Under the pieces are notes generated by a model. That model was not told where the DNA came from. It ran no database searches and saw only the letters and a list, made by a program, of their open reading frames with translations. The position numbers were made by a program, and so were the translations under genes. Shown piece by piece: positions 1 through 7,085 of a DNA stretch of 10,554 nucleotides (positions are counted from its first letter, which is position 1; each line of letters opens with the position of its first letter). The stretch spans positions 1 through 10,554 of the forward strand of contig DSAJ01000182.1 in assembly GCA_011372835.1 (NCBI GenBank). Reading direction: 5' to 3'. Origin of the DNA: Methanomicrobia archaeon (GTDB taxonomy: Archaea; Methanobacteriota_B; Thermococci; Methanofastidiosales; NM3).

Positions 1-1
1 A

Positions 2-346
2 CTTATATTCAATCCTAATTACGTTCTATCCAAACAACAAGCGCTCTTCGCTGCAAAAATGGCAATGAAGGCCATAGAAAATAATCAAAACATCGCTAAC
101 AAACTGCCAATCGAGTTCCTTGTACGGTTGTCAGGAAAAAAACAAATAGCAAAGGCGCTTGAGTTCGGCCCAAAGGGTATTGAGGATGTCGTAGGCATAA
201 TAGTGTTAGATGGCACCTTACGAGATAATATACAGGAAATATCATTCGTTGCAGACAAACAAAAGGTAATGAGGGCCTATGACATAAGCCCCCATGAAGA
301 TCTTCAACGCGCAGTCTACGAAAAGATGGCGCTCGTGGATCTCTAA
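2..346 (+). CDS. cgi121: KEOPS complex subunit Cgi121-like (5' truncated)
   Basis: The reading frame is open from base 2 and carries residues upstream of the first internal ATG (position 59) that fit the family, so the gene starts outside the window and only the last 114 codons are present. Recognised by pattern: an alanine-rich helix ending in AAKMAMKAIENNQNIANK, then IEFLVRLSGKKQIAKAL, then a GIEDVVGIIVLDG strand. This order (helix, 'E-LL--SG-RQI--A', hydrophobic strand) is typical of Cgi121. In known KEOPS complexes Cgi121 binds Bud32 and recruits tRNA through its 3' end for t6A37 synthesis by Kae1; it acts in the cytoplasm. The stop codon interlocks with that of the convergent phosphoesterase gene (TAA and TAG sharing the bases CTAA). 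The call rests on motif recognition only. Confidence 0.72.
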   Translation, partial: LIFNPNYVLSKQQALFAAKMAMKAIENNQNIANKLPIEFLVRLSGKKQIAKALEFGPKGIEDVVGIIVLDGTLRDNIQEISFVADKQKVMRAYDISPHEDLQRAVYEKMALVDL

Positions 347-1806
347 TTCCCTCTTTTTCTTAACATTGCCACAACTATTGCACCAAACACGACGATGATC
401 ACAATCAACCCGACATACACCATGGGGAACGAATCATCTTCCATAGACAATTCGACTGCTTCTTCATAGACTGAGTCTATCATCACGTTCGCTTGGTGCG
501 CATAGGAATGTGCAGCATTCGCGGTAGTATACGTTTCACGGTAATACTCGTTAGCATACTTGGTCCGCGCTAATTCGAGGTTCTCATGTGCGTCGCCAAG
601 GGTCTCTTCTGCATTCTCGAGCATAGAGAAGTATGCATCCATGTCACGTCCCTTTTCTTCAAGTGTTTCACAAAGCTGCCTTGTTTTATGGAGGTCCTCA
701 TGTGTAGTGTTATACATCTCTTCTGCTTCTGTGAGCCGGTTGCTTGCACGCTCCATCGTGTAGAGGGGAGATGTGACCTTTACCACCTCGTGCGTTATCT
801 CATGCCCCTCAACCGAAACGACGGTATAATGGAAAAACCCTCCTTCTTCCTCGTCGGCATAAAGGGGGGCTCCGGCGCCAGCCGTGACGATATAGTCAAC
901 GCCTTTGATGACAGTATGATCGTACATGTGGATGTGACCTGCAAGTACGAGGTCGACATCATGATCTGCCATGAAGGTTTCAAATCGTAGAGCATCTGCT
1001 TCGTTGAGGCAATGGTCTTCGCCTTCCCGCGGATCGTAAGGTGGTATGTGCGCAGAGACGATGATGTTTTCCTTCGTCGTTGATGCTATCACGCCATCCA
1101 TCCATTCATATTGTCCATCAGATATGGTGTAATCCGAGTCATCGAGTATGACAAAGAGCGTGTTCCCGTATTCGAACGAATAATTCACCTCGCCAAGAAA
1201 CTCCATAGCATGTTCGGGAGAGTTGTTGTAGAGCTCATGGTTGCCTATGGAAACATACAGAGGTATGGCAAGATCATCTACCATGTCCATGAACTCTTGG
1301 AACTGATCTCGTCTGCCAGATGATATGATGTCGCCAGTATTGATGCAGAATGCATAGGAATCTGCGTTTATCTCCTCGAGAATCGTGGTAAACGTCTCAG
1401 GGCCGTCACGATTGTCGCCAACGACGACAAATTTGAAAGAATCGGTATCGGGCGCGGTGTTCCAGATCTTAATTGATGTGGTAGTAGCGGGGGCCACCAC
1501 GAACGATATCGATGTCGAAGACACAGGTACATACTCCTGCACCCCCTCGACGTCCAGGCCATCAACACGCACATTACGTACCGTGAAGGTGTATTCCCTA
1601 TCTGTAACGCTAGCATCGATCTCAACAACGTTTGAGTATGCGCGTATCGTTATGTCTGTCTCGTCCACATTGGTTATGATGGCGCCTTCCACGACAATAT
1701 CGGCATCGGGAAGGTCTACTTCTTTTACTGGCGGTGCAGAAACCATACCAGCACATAGCAGAAGCAGTATCACTGCCATACCGCCTATTCTTGAAGATGA
1801 ATACAT
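343..1806 (-). CDS. Membrane-anchored extracellular metallophosphoesterase
   Basis: A 487-residue calcineurin-like phosphoesterase predicted to act outside the cell. Layout: signal peptide (about 1-23), a beta-rich domain (about 25-120), the catalytic domain (about 124-345), a long charged helical stretch (about 352-455), a membrane helix (about 462-482) and the basic tail MLRKRGN. Metal-ligand motifs are present in family order: GDNRD (130-134), NTGD (156-159), GNHE (188-191), AH (252-253) and GHIH (290-293). The first motif lacks the His of the common D-x-H form, as in purple-acid-phosphatase-like enzymes. The start is ATG 9 nt after the permease stop; GAGGT overlaps that stop (TGAGGTagaacaATG), suggesting translational coupling. 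Context suggests it dephosphorylates something at the cell surface for the ABC importer encoded just upstream. That is inference; the substrate is unknown. Confidence 0.85.
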   Translation of the reverse strand: MYSSSRIGGMAVILLLLCAGMVSAPPVKEVDLPDADIVVEGAIITNVDETDITIRAYSNVVEIDASVTDREYTFTVRNVRVDGLDVEGVQEYVPVSSTSISFVVAPATTTSIKIWNTAPDTDSFKFVVVGDNRDGPETFTTILEEINADSYAFCINTGDIISSGRRDQFQEFMDMVDDLAIPLYVSIGNHELYNNSPEHAMEFLGEVNYSFEYGNTLFVILDDSDYTISDGQYEWMDGVIASTTKENIIVSAHIPPYDPREGEDHCLNEADALRFETFMADHDVDLVLAGHIHMYDHTVIKGVDYIVTAGAGAPLYADEEEGGFFHYTVVSVEGHEITHEVVKVTSPLYTMERASNRLTEAEEMYNTTHEDLHKTRQLCETLEEKGRDMDAYFSMLENAEETLGDAHENLELARTKYANEYYRETYTTANAAHSYAHQANVMIDSVYEEAVELSMEDDSFPMVYVGLIVIIVVFGAIVVAMLRKRGN

Positions 1807-1815
1807 TGTTCTACC

Positions 1816-3621
1816 TCATAGTCCTGTCATTACCGCTGCACGATTCTTGAGCAGATAGTTTGTCGTGACGATAGACACGGTCTGAATGACCATCAACAAC
1901 ACACCAAGCGCTGCAGCCTCGTTGAAGTCGGCATGGAAGAACAGCTCCTTGATCTTCCACGTGATGGGGGCGAGTTCAGGGTTGGTCGCACCAAGCAGTA
2001 TGCTTGTTGACACCTCCGATACCACATATACGAACGATAGCATGGCGCCTGCTACGATGCTCATGGATATGAGCGGCAACGTGATCTTAATTAACGTCTT
2101 GATCTTCGAAGCACCCACATTCAATGATGCTTCTTCGAGAGCCTCGTGTGTTTGTTGCAGGCCAGCATACGCGGCCCGCACAGCAAATGGGATTTTCCTC
2201 ACCACATATGCGGCAACGATCACGAATGCCGGATTCTCTGGTCTGAATATCCCCGTGCCGTAAAACACCACGAACATTCCGATGCCCAGCACGATGCCAG
2301 GTATGGCGAGTGGCATCGTCACAAGCATGTCAAGAGCCAAGATGCCCGGCAACTTCTTTCGAGCGATTATATATGCCGCCATTGTACCAAGGATGATGAT
2401 AATGAAGACGGCTGAAAACGCATAAATAAGACTATTTTTAATATGTGTATACATATGCACATTTGAGAACATATATTTATAATTGGCGAGGGTTAACCCT
2501 CCAATGCCTCCTTGTGTAAGCGACAGTTTGAGGATGCCGATATGTGGCATCAGGGCAAACGACAACAGGCCGGCGATGAATACGCCGAAGAGGACGAGCT
2601 GCTTCCTGCTCGGTTTGATGGTCACTGGTTGCCAGGTTCCGCCTTTGGACATCATCGCATATTGTTTCAAGCTGATGTACTTACGTATGATCACGAAACA
2701 CGTCAACGCCATGACAAGCAACAACACGCACAGGGCCATGACCTTGAAGTTGTATTGACCTATGTACTGTGGCGCCCAGTTGTTCAGGATATACAACGTG
2801 ATCGTGTGGCGGGCCGGATAACTGTAGGCTCCCTGGGAGAAGATGATGGGCGTGCCAAGGTCCTCGAGCGAGAGGATGAACGTCAAAATGGCGCCAGCCT
2901 CAATGCCGGGCATTGCAAGTGGTAGCGTTACAGAACGGAACTTGAAAAATCCCCGCGCGCCCATGTTCTCTGCTTGTTCCTCAAGGGAGGGATCGATATT
3001 GACAAACGAAGAATATGCATTCAGATAGACGAGCGTATAGAAGTGTAGTGTTTCGACAAGGATGATCGCTGGCAGGCCAGTGATCCATATAGCCTGCGGC
3101 AAGATGTGGAGCTGTTCGAACAGTACTTGATTGATGATGCCGTTTTGGGATATGAACTCACGTACGCCCAGGGCGCCAACAAAAGGTGGCGCGATGAGCG
3201 GAATGAGGATAAGACCTTTCAGTATGCCTTTTCCACGAAACTCATACTTGTACATGATGTATGCAAGCATCACGCCGATAACGGTGGAAAAGATGGTGGT
3301 GAACAGGGCAATGAAAAGAGAGTTAAATATGGCGCCGCAGTCGACAAGTCCTATGATGAGGACCCGTTCTGTACTACGAAAGAGCGTAAGCTCCCACTCG
3401 TTGGGCATCCTCCATAACTCTGGGTCATCAAAGACCGCGGACATGTGACGAGTGGTGAAAAAACCATCATCAATGAATGCGCCACCGATTATAGAAAGCA
3501 GTGGCCAGATCATGAAAACGAGGAAAACGACGAGGATAAGTGTGAGCTGAAAGGTAGTGAGCTTATCCAGTTCCTGTCTCAAGCCGGATATGAATCTCAG
3601 TACCCTGTCACGCCCTCGCAT
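1816..3621 (-). CDS. ABC transporter permease, fused two-domain FbpB/ThiP type
   Basis: A 601-residue membrane protein made of two BPD-transp-1 permease domains in tandem, with about twelve hydrophobic segments. Each half carries an EAA loop that docks on the ATPase: EEQAENMGARGFFKFRSVTL (about 214-233) and EEASLNVGASKIKTLIKITL (about 496-515), each followed by a P/L-rich helix. A polar periplasm-side stretch (about 50-88) after the first helix and a linker near 313-340 between halves fit the FbpB/ThiP layout, which moves iron(III), thiamine, 2-aminoethylphosphonate or similar small ligands. It lies 56 nt downstream of the binding-protein gene and 9 nt upstream of the phosphoesterase gene, all on one strand. 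No ATPase gene is in this operon; the likely partner begins at 9650 on the other strand. The ligand cannot be read from the permease. Confidence 0.9.
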   Translation of the reverse strand: MRGRDRVLRFISGLRQELDKLTTFQLTLILVVFLVFMIWPLLSIIGGAFIDDGFFTTRHMSAVFDDPELWRMPNEWELTLFRSTERVLIIGLVDCGAIFNSLFIALFTTIFSTVIGVMLAYIMYKYEFRGKGILKGLILIPLIAPPFVGALGVREFISQNGIINQVLFEQLHILPQAIWITGLPAIILVETLHFYTLVYLNAYSSFVNIDPSLEEQAENMGARGFFKFRSVTLPLAMPGIEAGAILTFILSLEDLGTPIIFSQGAYSYPARHTITLYILNNWAPQYIGQYNFKVMALCVLLLVMALTCFVIIRKYISLKQYAMMSKGGTWQPVTIKPSRKQLVLFGVFIAGLLSFALMPHIGILKLSLTQGGIGGLTLANYKYMFSNVHMYTHIKNSLIYAFSAVFIIIILGTMAAYIIARKKLPGILALDMLVTMPLAIPGIVLGIGMFVVFYGTGIFRPENPAFVIVAAYVVRKIPFAVRAAYAGLQQTHEALEEASLNVGASKIKTLIKITLPLISMSIVAGAMLSFVYVVSEVSTSILLGATNPELAPITWKIKELFFHADFNEAAALGVLLMVIQTVSIVTTNYLLKNRAAVMTGL

Positions 3622-3646
3622 CTGATCCCGCCATCAAAAGATATGA

Positions 3647-3669
3647 GCTCTACCCAAATGGGGTAGAGC
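3647..3669 (-). terminator. Intercistronic hairpin between binding-protein and permease genes
   Basis: A perfect 9-bp inverted repeat, GCTCTACCC and GGGTAGAGC, is separated by a 5-nt loop. It lies wholly in the 56-nt gap between the binding-protein stop and the permease start. No T-tract follows on the minus strand, so it is more likely an RNA-stabilising or attenuating stem than a full terminator. Such stems often keep binding-protein mRNA more abundant than permease mRNA. The stem is seen directly; the role is inferred. Confidence 0.6.
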
Positions 3670-3677
3670 AATCGGCT

Positions 3678-5060
3678 TTAAAGGTTTTCTATCTCTTCTT
3701 CAATCTGTGAATACAATTGTCGCTTTGCCTCTGCCCACTCTACCGATTTTTCGTTTGCAAATGCTGAATCGGTAAGCATCTGGTCATTGAGCGATTGGGC
3801 GTCTTCGAGCGTGATGAGCGGTTGGCCCAGCTCTGCAATATACTGGTTCCATTCCTGCTCAGTGATCTTTCCCGCATCCCGGGCGATTATAAGCGCATCC
3901 CAAGCGTCTCTTAATCTCTGGTGAGGCTTGTCAAGCACTGCTTCCCAGTACGGCACGACGGTACCCTCATACGAGTTGGCTAGCTCATCAGAGAACTCGA
4001 TGCCCTGATTGTTTATCGTCTCGATGAACAGTTCGTGGAGCTGCGTACGCGTTTTTCCGAACTCCGTCTCGAATGCATCCTCCCTAACGGGCATCCTATT
4101 GATATTCTCATCAAGCCAGACCGATTGACCCTCCGGAGAGAGCACGTACTCCACGAATGCCTCTGCGGCATCGAGTTTTTCGGTGTTGCTCACTATCGCT
4201 ATTGGATCGCCGTTGAGCAGCGATTGGCCCTGTGGAATGATATATTCGGTCTCCGGGTAGTCCTGCATGGAGGAATATCCATAAAAGTCAATGGTGGTCG
4301 CTATGGCAACGTTTCCTGTCTCGACCGCATTGAGCACATCAACGGAGCCGTAATAGATTGCAGAGTTGGCAGCGATCTCCGTGAGCTTGATCCAACCTTC
4401 CTCCCAACCGTAATTTTGAAGAATGATTTCGTATATGCGTGTATTAGACGTTGTGTCGGGCGCATTGCCAATCCCGATTATCGGTGGGTCCTTGTAGTAT
4501 TCGGGATTGGCCAGGTCATCCCATGTCTGCGGTGTGTCAACACCATATGCATCAAGCACCGTGTGATTGACCGTGAAGCCAAACGACGATATGGCGGCTG
4601 CCACCCATACAGGCTCTTGAGCATCATTGTAACGTTTCATCGGCGCGCCGCCAATACTGTCCTGAATTTCTGCAAGTGTGGACTGCATAGTGTCGCTTGT
4701 AAGCGGTTCAAGATAGTCGAGGTCAGACAACTGATCGAATAGGGTGGGCCCTCCTCCCCATGCAACGTCAATGCCCCCCTGATCAATGGCACGTGGCCAG
4801 AGTCCGGGCACTGGTTGCATGAAACGCACCTTCGTGACATTGGCCTCTTCGGCATACGTAGAATTAAGGAACGGACCTTCAAATGCTTCTTGTATAGAAG
4901 TATCATGACGTGTTATGACAGTAAGGGTCACTCCTTCCTCCCCGTCTCCATCGCCCCCTATGCAGCCTGAAGATGCCAATGCAACGGAAACAAGCAGGAA
5001 GCACAAAAAAAGCGAGAATAATTGTTTATAATTGCCCAATCTTTTTGGTTGGTTACTCAT
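3678..5060 (-). CDS. ABC transporter substrate-binding lipoprotein (AfuA/FbpA/ThiB class)
   Basis: Extracellular solute-binding protein of the iron(III)/thiamine/2-aminoethylphosphonate class, tethered to the outer face of the membrane. An upstream in-frame ATG exists at 5081, but I chose the ATG at 5060 (460 residues). The TATA box at 5093-5101 places transcription start near 5071, and GGTG lies 7 nt before this ATG. The N-terminus has basic residues, a hydrophobic core and a lipobox SSGC with Cys33. Family features include DVAWGGGPTLFDQL (about 98-111), SSFGFTVNH (about 158-166), the SVDVLNAVETGNVAIATT hinge (about 239-256) and the FVEYVLSPEGQSVW block near 302-315. The tail, roughly 350-460, is an extra helical charged segment beyond the usual length of about 340 residues. 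First gene of a three-gene minus-strand operon. Ligand unknown; where I would expect the iron-binding tyrosine pair of FbpA the sequence reads DFYGY. Confidence 0.85.
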   Translation of the reverse strand: MSNQPKRLGNYKQLFSLFLCFLLVSVALASSGCIGGDGDGEEGVTLTVITRHDTSIQEAFEGPFLNSTYAEEANVTKVRFMQPVPGLWPRAIDQGGIDVAWGGGPTLFDQLSDLDYLEPLTSDTMQSTLAEIQDSIGGAPMKRYNDAQEPVWVAAAISSFGFTVNHTVLDAYGVDTPQTWDDLANPEYYKDPPIIGIGNAPDTTSNTRIYEIILQNYGWEEGWIKLTEIAANSAIYYGSVDVLNAVETGNVAIATTIDFYGYSSMQDYPETEYIIPQGQSLLNGDPIAIVSNTEKLDAAEAFVEYVLSPEGQSVWLDENINRMPVREDAFETEFGKTRTQLHELFIETINNQGIEFSDELANSYEGTVVPYWEAVLDKPHQRLRDAWDALIIARDAGKITEQEWNQYIAELGQPLITLEDAQSLNDQMLTDSAFANEKSVEWAEAKRQLYSQIEEEIENL

Positions 5061-5092
5061 GAGCAAACACCACATTCTCATCTTATGTAAAG

Positions 5093-5110
5093 TATTTATA
5101 ATTTTTGGAG
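5093..5110 (-). promoter_or_regulatory. Archaeal promoter (BRE/TATA) of the transporter operon
   Basis: Read on the minus strand, this is CCAAAAA followed by TTATAAATA, a good BRE plus TATA pair. The TATA centre near 5097 predicts transcription start near 5071. That leaves a leader of about 11 nt before the ATG at 5060, with GGTG inside it. This argues against the upstream ATG at 5081. Confidence 0.6.
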
Positions 5111-5350
5111 TAGAAGGCTTTGCACGAGAACGCTCTCCGCACTAAGCAAAAAAATGAAAAGGAAGTTCTAACTTTAAATGTTGGGCCCAGGTAATGATTG
5201 ATGTGTCGATCTCTGCGCGATTAATTGATAGAAATTTCTGTAAAAGGATGATAATAATATTAATAATATACATTATACATTATTTTAAGCGAAATATAAT
5301 AAATTACAAGTATATATCACGAATGAGGATATATGGCACGAACAGGATAT

Positions 5351-5368
5351 GAAGAAAAATTTATATAA
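5351..5368 (+). promoter_or_regulatory. Archaeal promoter (BRE/TATA) of the GATase-like surface protein gene
   Basis: GAAGAAAAA (purine-rich BRE) followed by TTTATATAA at 5360-5368 is a near-ideal archaeal core promoter. Predicted transcription start is near 5390, giving a leader of about 38 nt that contains the GAGGTGA ribosome binding site at 5415-5421. Confidence 0.68.
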
Positions 5369-5427
5369 CTTTCAATCGAGAGTAACGTGGGATATTTTTT
5401 AATAATGTCTCAACGAGGTGAAAGCAG

Positions 5428-6417
5428 TTGAACTTGAAAAGATTGGCATCCTTGTTCGTATTATTTGCCCTGCTTTTCTCAATGGTGGCTTCGGCCAGTG
5501 CACAGTACGGCACAGAGGCTCACAAGGTCGTAGTGGACCTGGCGCATGAGACTGCTCATGCGGGAGACTTCGAGAATGTGCCAGAGATACTGGAAGCGAT
5601 GGGATATACCGTCGAAGTGGTCACTGATGAGATTACGGCAGATGTACTGTCAGACGCTGATATGATACTTATACCGGTACCGATGGGCGTATCATACTCC
5701 GAAGCGGAGCTCAATGCCCTAGAAACATGGTTTGACAGCGGTAACAAGGCTGTATGGATAGCCGGCGATAGCGATTTTGATGGCGCTGACTACATCCCTG
5801 CAACGAACACCATCTTGCATAAACTGGGATCCCACATCATGCTTGAAAACAACAGTGTCGAGGAACCAAACGAGGCATACAACGATGGTGCGGCCTACCG
5901 TGTGGTCGCTTCGAACTGGAACAGCGCCCACCCCATTACGGAGGGAGTGGCATATGAAACGTTCCACGGCCCCACGTTCCTCTATGGTGTCAAGGACGGC
6001 AATCCAGTAAACCTATACACAGAAAGCATTGACAACGTTGATTGGATAGCGGCCTCTAGCGACTCCTCTGTAGCCGTTGACGCACAACTGACAGGATTCG
6101 AGACACCCGGTGTCGAGGCAGGATCAAACGGACCTTTCGTGCTTATGGCTGTAGAGGAGAGGACAGGTGCAGACGAATCTTCTAAGATCGTCGTGAGTGC
6201 CGAGGCAATCTTCTCTTCATACAAGAACATGAACATGGACGGACCTTCTGAAAAGGAGAACTTCACCATCGATGGCGGAACGCTTCTCGAGAACACGCTT
6301 ACATGGATGGGACAGGAATCCGAGGAAGAAAGTTCGAACACGATGCTCTATCTCGGCGTTGGCGTTGTCGTCATCATAATAATCGTAGGTGCTGCCTACG
6401 CGATGATGAAGAAGTAA
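5428..6417 (+). CDS. Secreted, membrane-anchored GATase-like (DUF4350/IFT52-type) protein
   Basis: A 329-residue surface protein. The start is TTG, supported by GAGGTGA 6 nt upstream. Layout: signal peptide with likely cleavage after ASASA (about 25), a Rossmann-like domain (about 31-190) with the run VVVDLAHE, ILEAMGYTVEVV, DADMILIPVP, SEAELNALETWFDSGNKAVWIAGDSDF, then a distal part ending in KIVVSAEAIF and LLENTLTWMG (about 253-295), a membrane helix (about 306-326) and a KK tail. This order matches the class I glutamine-amidotransferase-like fold of the IFT52/GldG/DUF4350 group. The nucleophile position reads AGDSDF with no Cys, so amidase activity is unlikely; a binding or scaffold role is more plausible. 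It is divergent from the ABC operon and followed by a strong T-tract. The exact function is unknown. Confidence 0.68.
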   Translation: MNLKRLASLFVLFALLFSMVASASAQYGTEAHKVVVDLAHETAHAGDFENVPEILEAMGYTVEVVTDEITADVLSDADMILIPVPMGVSYSEAELNALETWFDSGNKAVWIAGDSDFDGADYIPATNTILHKLGSHIMLENNSVEEPNEAYNDGAAYRVVASNWNSAHPITEGVAYETFHGPTFLYGVKDGNPVNLYTESIDNVDWIAASSDSSVAVDAQLTGFETPGVEAGSNGPFVLMAVEERTGADESSKIVVSAEAIFSSYKNMNMDGPSEKENFTIDGGTLLENTLTWMGQESEEESSNTMLYLGVGVVVIIIIVGAAYAMMKK

Positions 6418-6419
6418 TC

Positions 6420-6442
6420 TTTTTTTCTTTTTTTCTTTTTTT
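6420..6442 (+). terminator. Oligo-T terminator, three T7 runs
   Basis: Immediately after the stop codon at 6415-6417 come T7, C, T7, C, T7 with no stem. Archaeal RNA polymerase terminates at such T-tracts in the non-template strand. The tract ends about 21 nt before the next start codon. Confidence 0.78.
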
Positions 6443-6463
6443 ATTGCTTCACAAGGTGTGACA

Positions 6464-6832
6464 ATGCAACTTTCTGTGATCTTGAAAAATATTGAAAAGG
6501 ATGATATTGAAACGCTCTACGAAGTTGTCAACAAGAAGAAATCCCCACAAACAGGGATAGCTTCGATGGAGAAGATCAAGACGTTTTATAACCTTTTCAA
6601 ACGCGAATATAGGCAAAAACATACTGACAAGACGCTTCATCATTCCTACGTTTCACTCACGCAAGAGTTCGAAAGAATAGCCGAGATGCTCGATCTGCAT
6701 CTGCGTGCACTATATGAAGATAACGAATCACCATACAAAAATAAAGCCAGTGAGATGGTATCACACCTGCATCTTCATATCAACTGCATTCTAGACCTTG
6801 CGCAAACGTATGACAAGAAGTACCCGGAGTGA
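6464..6832 (+). CDS. Small helical histidine-rich protein, function unknown
   Basis: I do not recognise this 122-residue protein. I start it at the ATG at 6464 and not the in-frame GTG at 6458, because AGGTG (6454-6458) is then placed 5 nt upstream as a ribosome binding site. It has no signal peptide or membrane helix and appears all-helical and cytoplasmic. Histidines cluster: HH at 59-60, H79 and HLHLH at 101-105, alongside many Glu and Asp, so metal binding is conceivable but not demonstrated. The gene lies directly behind the T-tract terminator of the surface protein gene and I see no TATA box of its own, so it may depend on read-through. The next gene starts 4 nt after its stop, suggesting co-translation. 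Confidence 0.7.
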   Translation: MQLSVILKNIEKDDIETLYEVVNKKKSPQTGIASMEKIKTFYNLFKREYRQKHTDKTLHHSYVSLTQEFERIAEMLDLHLRALYEDNESPYKNKASEMVSHLHLHINCILDLAQTYDKKYPE

Positions 6833-6836
6833 TCCG

Positions 6837-7085
6837 ATGAATCGCAAGGAAGCACTTCGAGAGGCACTGGACCTCGACCCAGCGGATTCCATTCTTGAGA
6901 CCGATGATCCCCGGACGTTCATGGTCGAAACGAGGGCCCGCGGCGTGCCGGGCATATGCAACGGAGTACCCGCCGATACGCTTCATGTGTATCTTGTGCT
7001 CAAGGCAGACGAAAATGAACTATACGACGAGGTGCCTGCCAGTCCGTGTGCCACACACAAGCAGTATCAAATATACCTCCTCTAA
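6837..7085 (+). CDS. Small hypothetical protein, 82 residues
   Basis: Unrecognised. The start at 6837 is chosen because GGAGTGATCC (6826-6835), a near-perfect complement of the archaeal 16S tail, lies just before it and overlaps the end of the preceding gene; the longer in-frame start at 6798 lies inside that gene. The protein is acidic, soluble, and contains two cysteines (C41 in PGICNG and C71 in SPCATH) plus a hydrophobic strand HVYLVLKA (50-57). It is probably co-translated with the preceding small gene. Its TAA interlocks with the TAG of the convergent DUF3783 gene. Short, but the ribosome binding site and tight spacing favour a real gene. Confidence 0.62.
   Translation: MNRKEALREALDLDPADSILETDDPRTFMVETRARGVPGICNGVPADTLHVYLVLKADENELYDEVPASPCATHKQYQIYLL

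Larger units (their letters stand above)
5061..5427. promoter_or_regulatory. Divergent AT-rich intergenic region
   Basis: This 367-bp gap separates two divergently read genes. It holds a minus-strand promoter near 5093-5110, a plus-strand promoter near 5351-5368, and a very AT-rich core (about 5236-5320) with a tandem TACATTA repeat at 5269-5282 and another TATA-like stretch, TATATAT, at 5311-5317. I see no convincing gene or stable RNA here. Regulator binding in the AT-rich core is possible but not shown. Confidence 0.6.

Noticed and set aside
4035..4742. A 235-codon plus-strand open frame opposite the binding-protein gene
   Set aside because: It lies wholly antisense to a clearly recognisable substrate-binding protein, has no promoter or ribosome binding site, and its sequence is unlike a folded protein family; it is a shadow frame.
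5061..5081. Extended N-terminus of the binding protein starting at 5081
   Set aside because: The TATA box at 5093-5101 places transcription start downstream of this codon, and the GGTG site and signal-peptide layout fit the ATG at 5060.
5118..5150. Nested short inverted repeats (TTTGC/GCAAA and GAGA/TCTC) upstream of the transporter promoter
   Set aside because: Stems of 4-5 bp are expected by chance in a region this long, and there is no second copy to support an operator.
5194..5352. A 52-codon open frame (ATG at 5194, stop at 5350-5352) in the divergent intergenic region, preceded by AGGTA
   Set aside because: Its composition follows the AT-rich surroundings (Ile, Tyr, Lys, Arg, Asn runs), it overlaps the start of the promoter of the next gene, and it shows no recognisable pattern.
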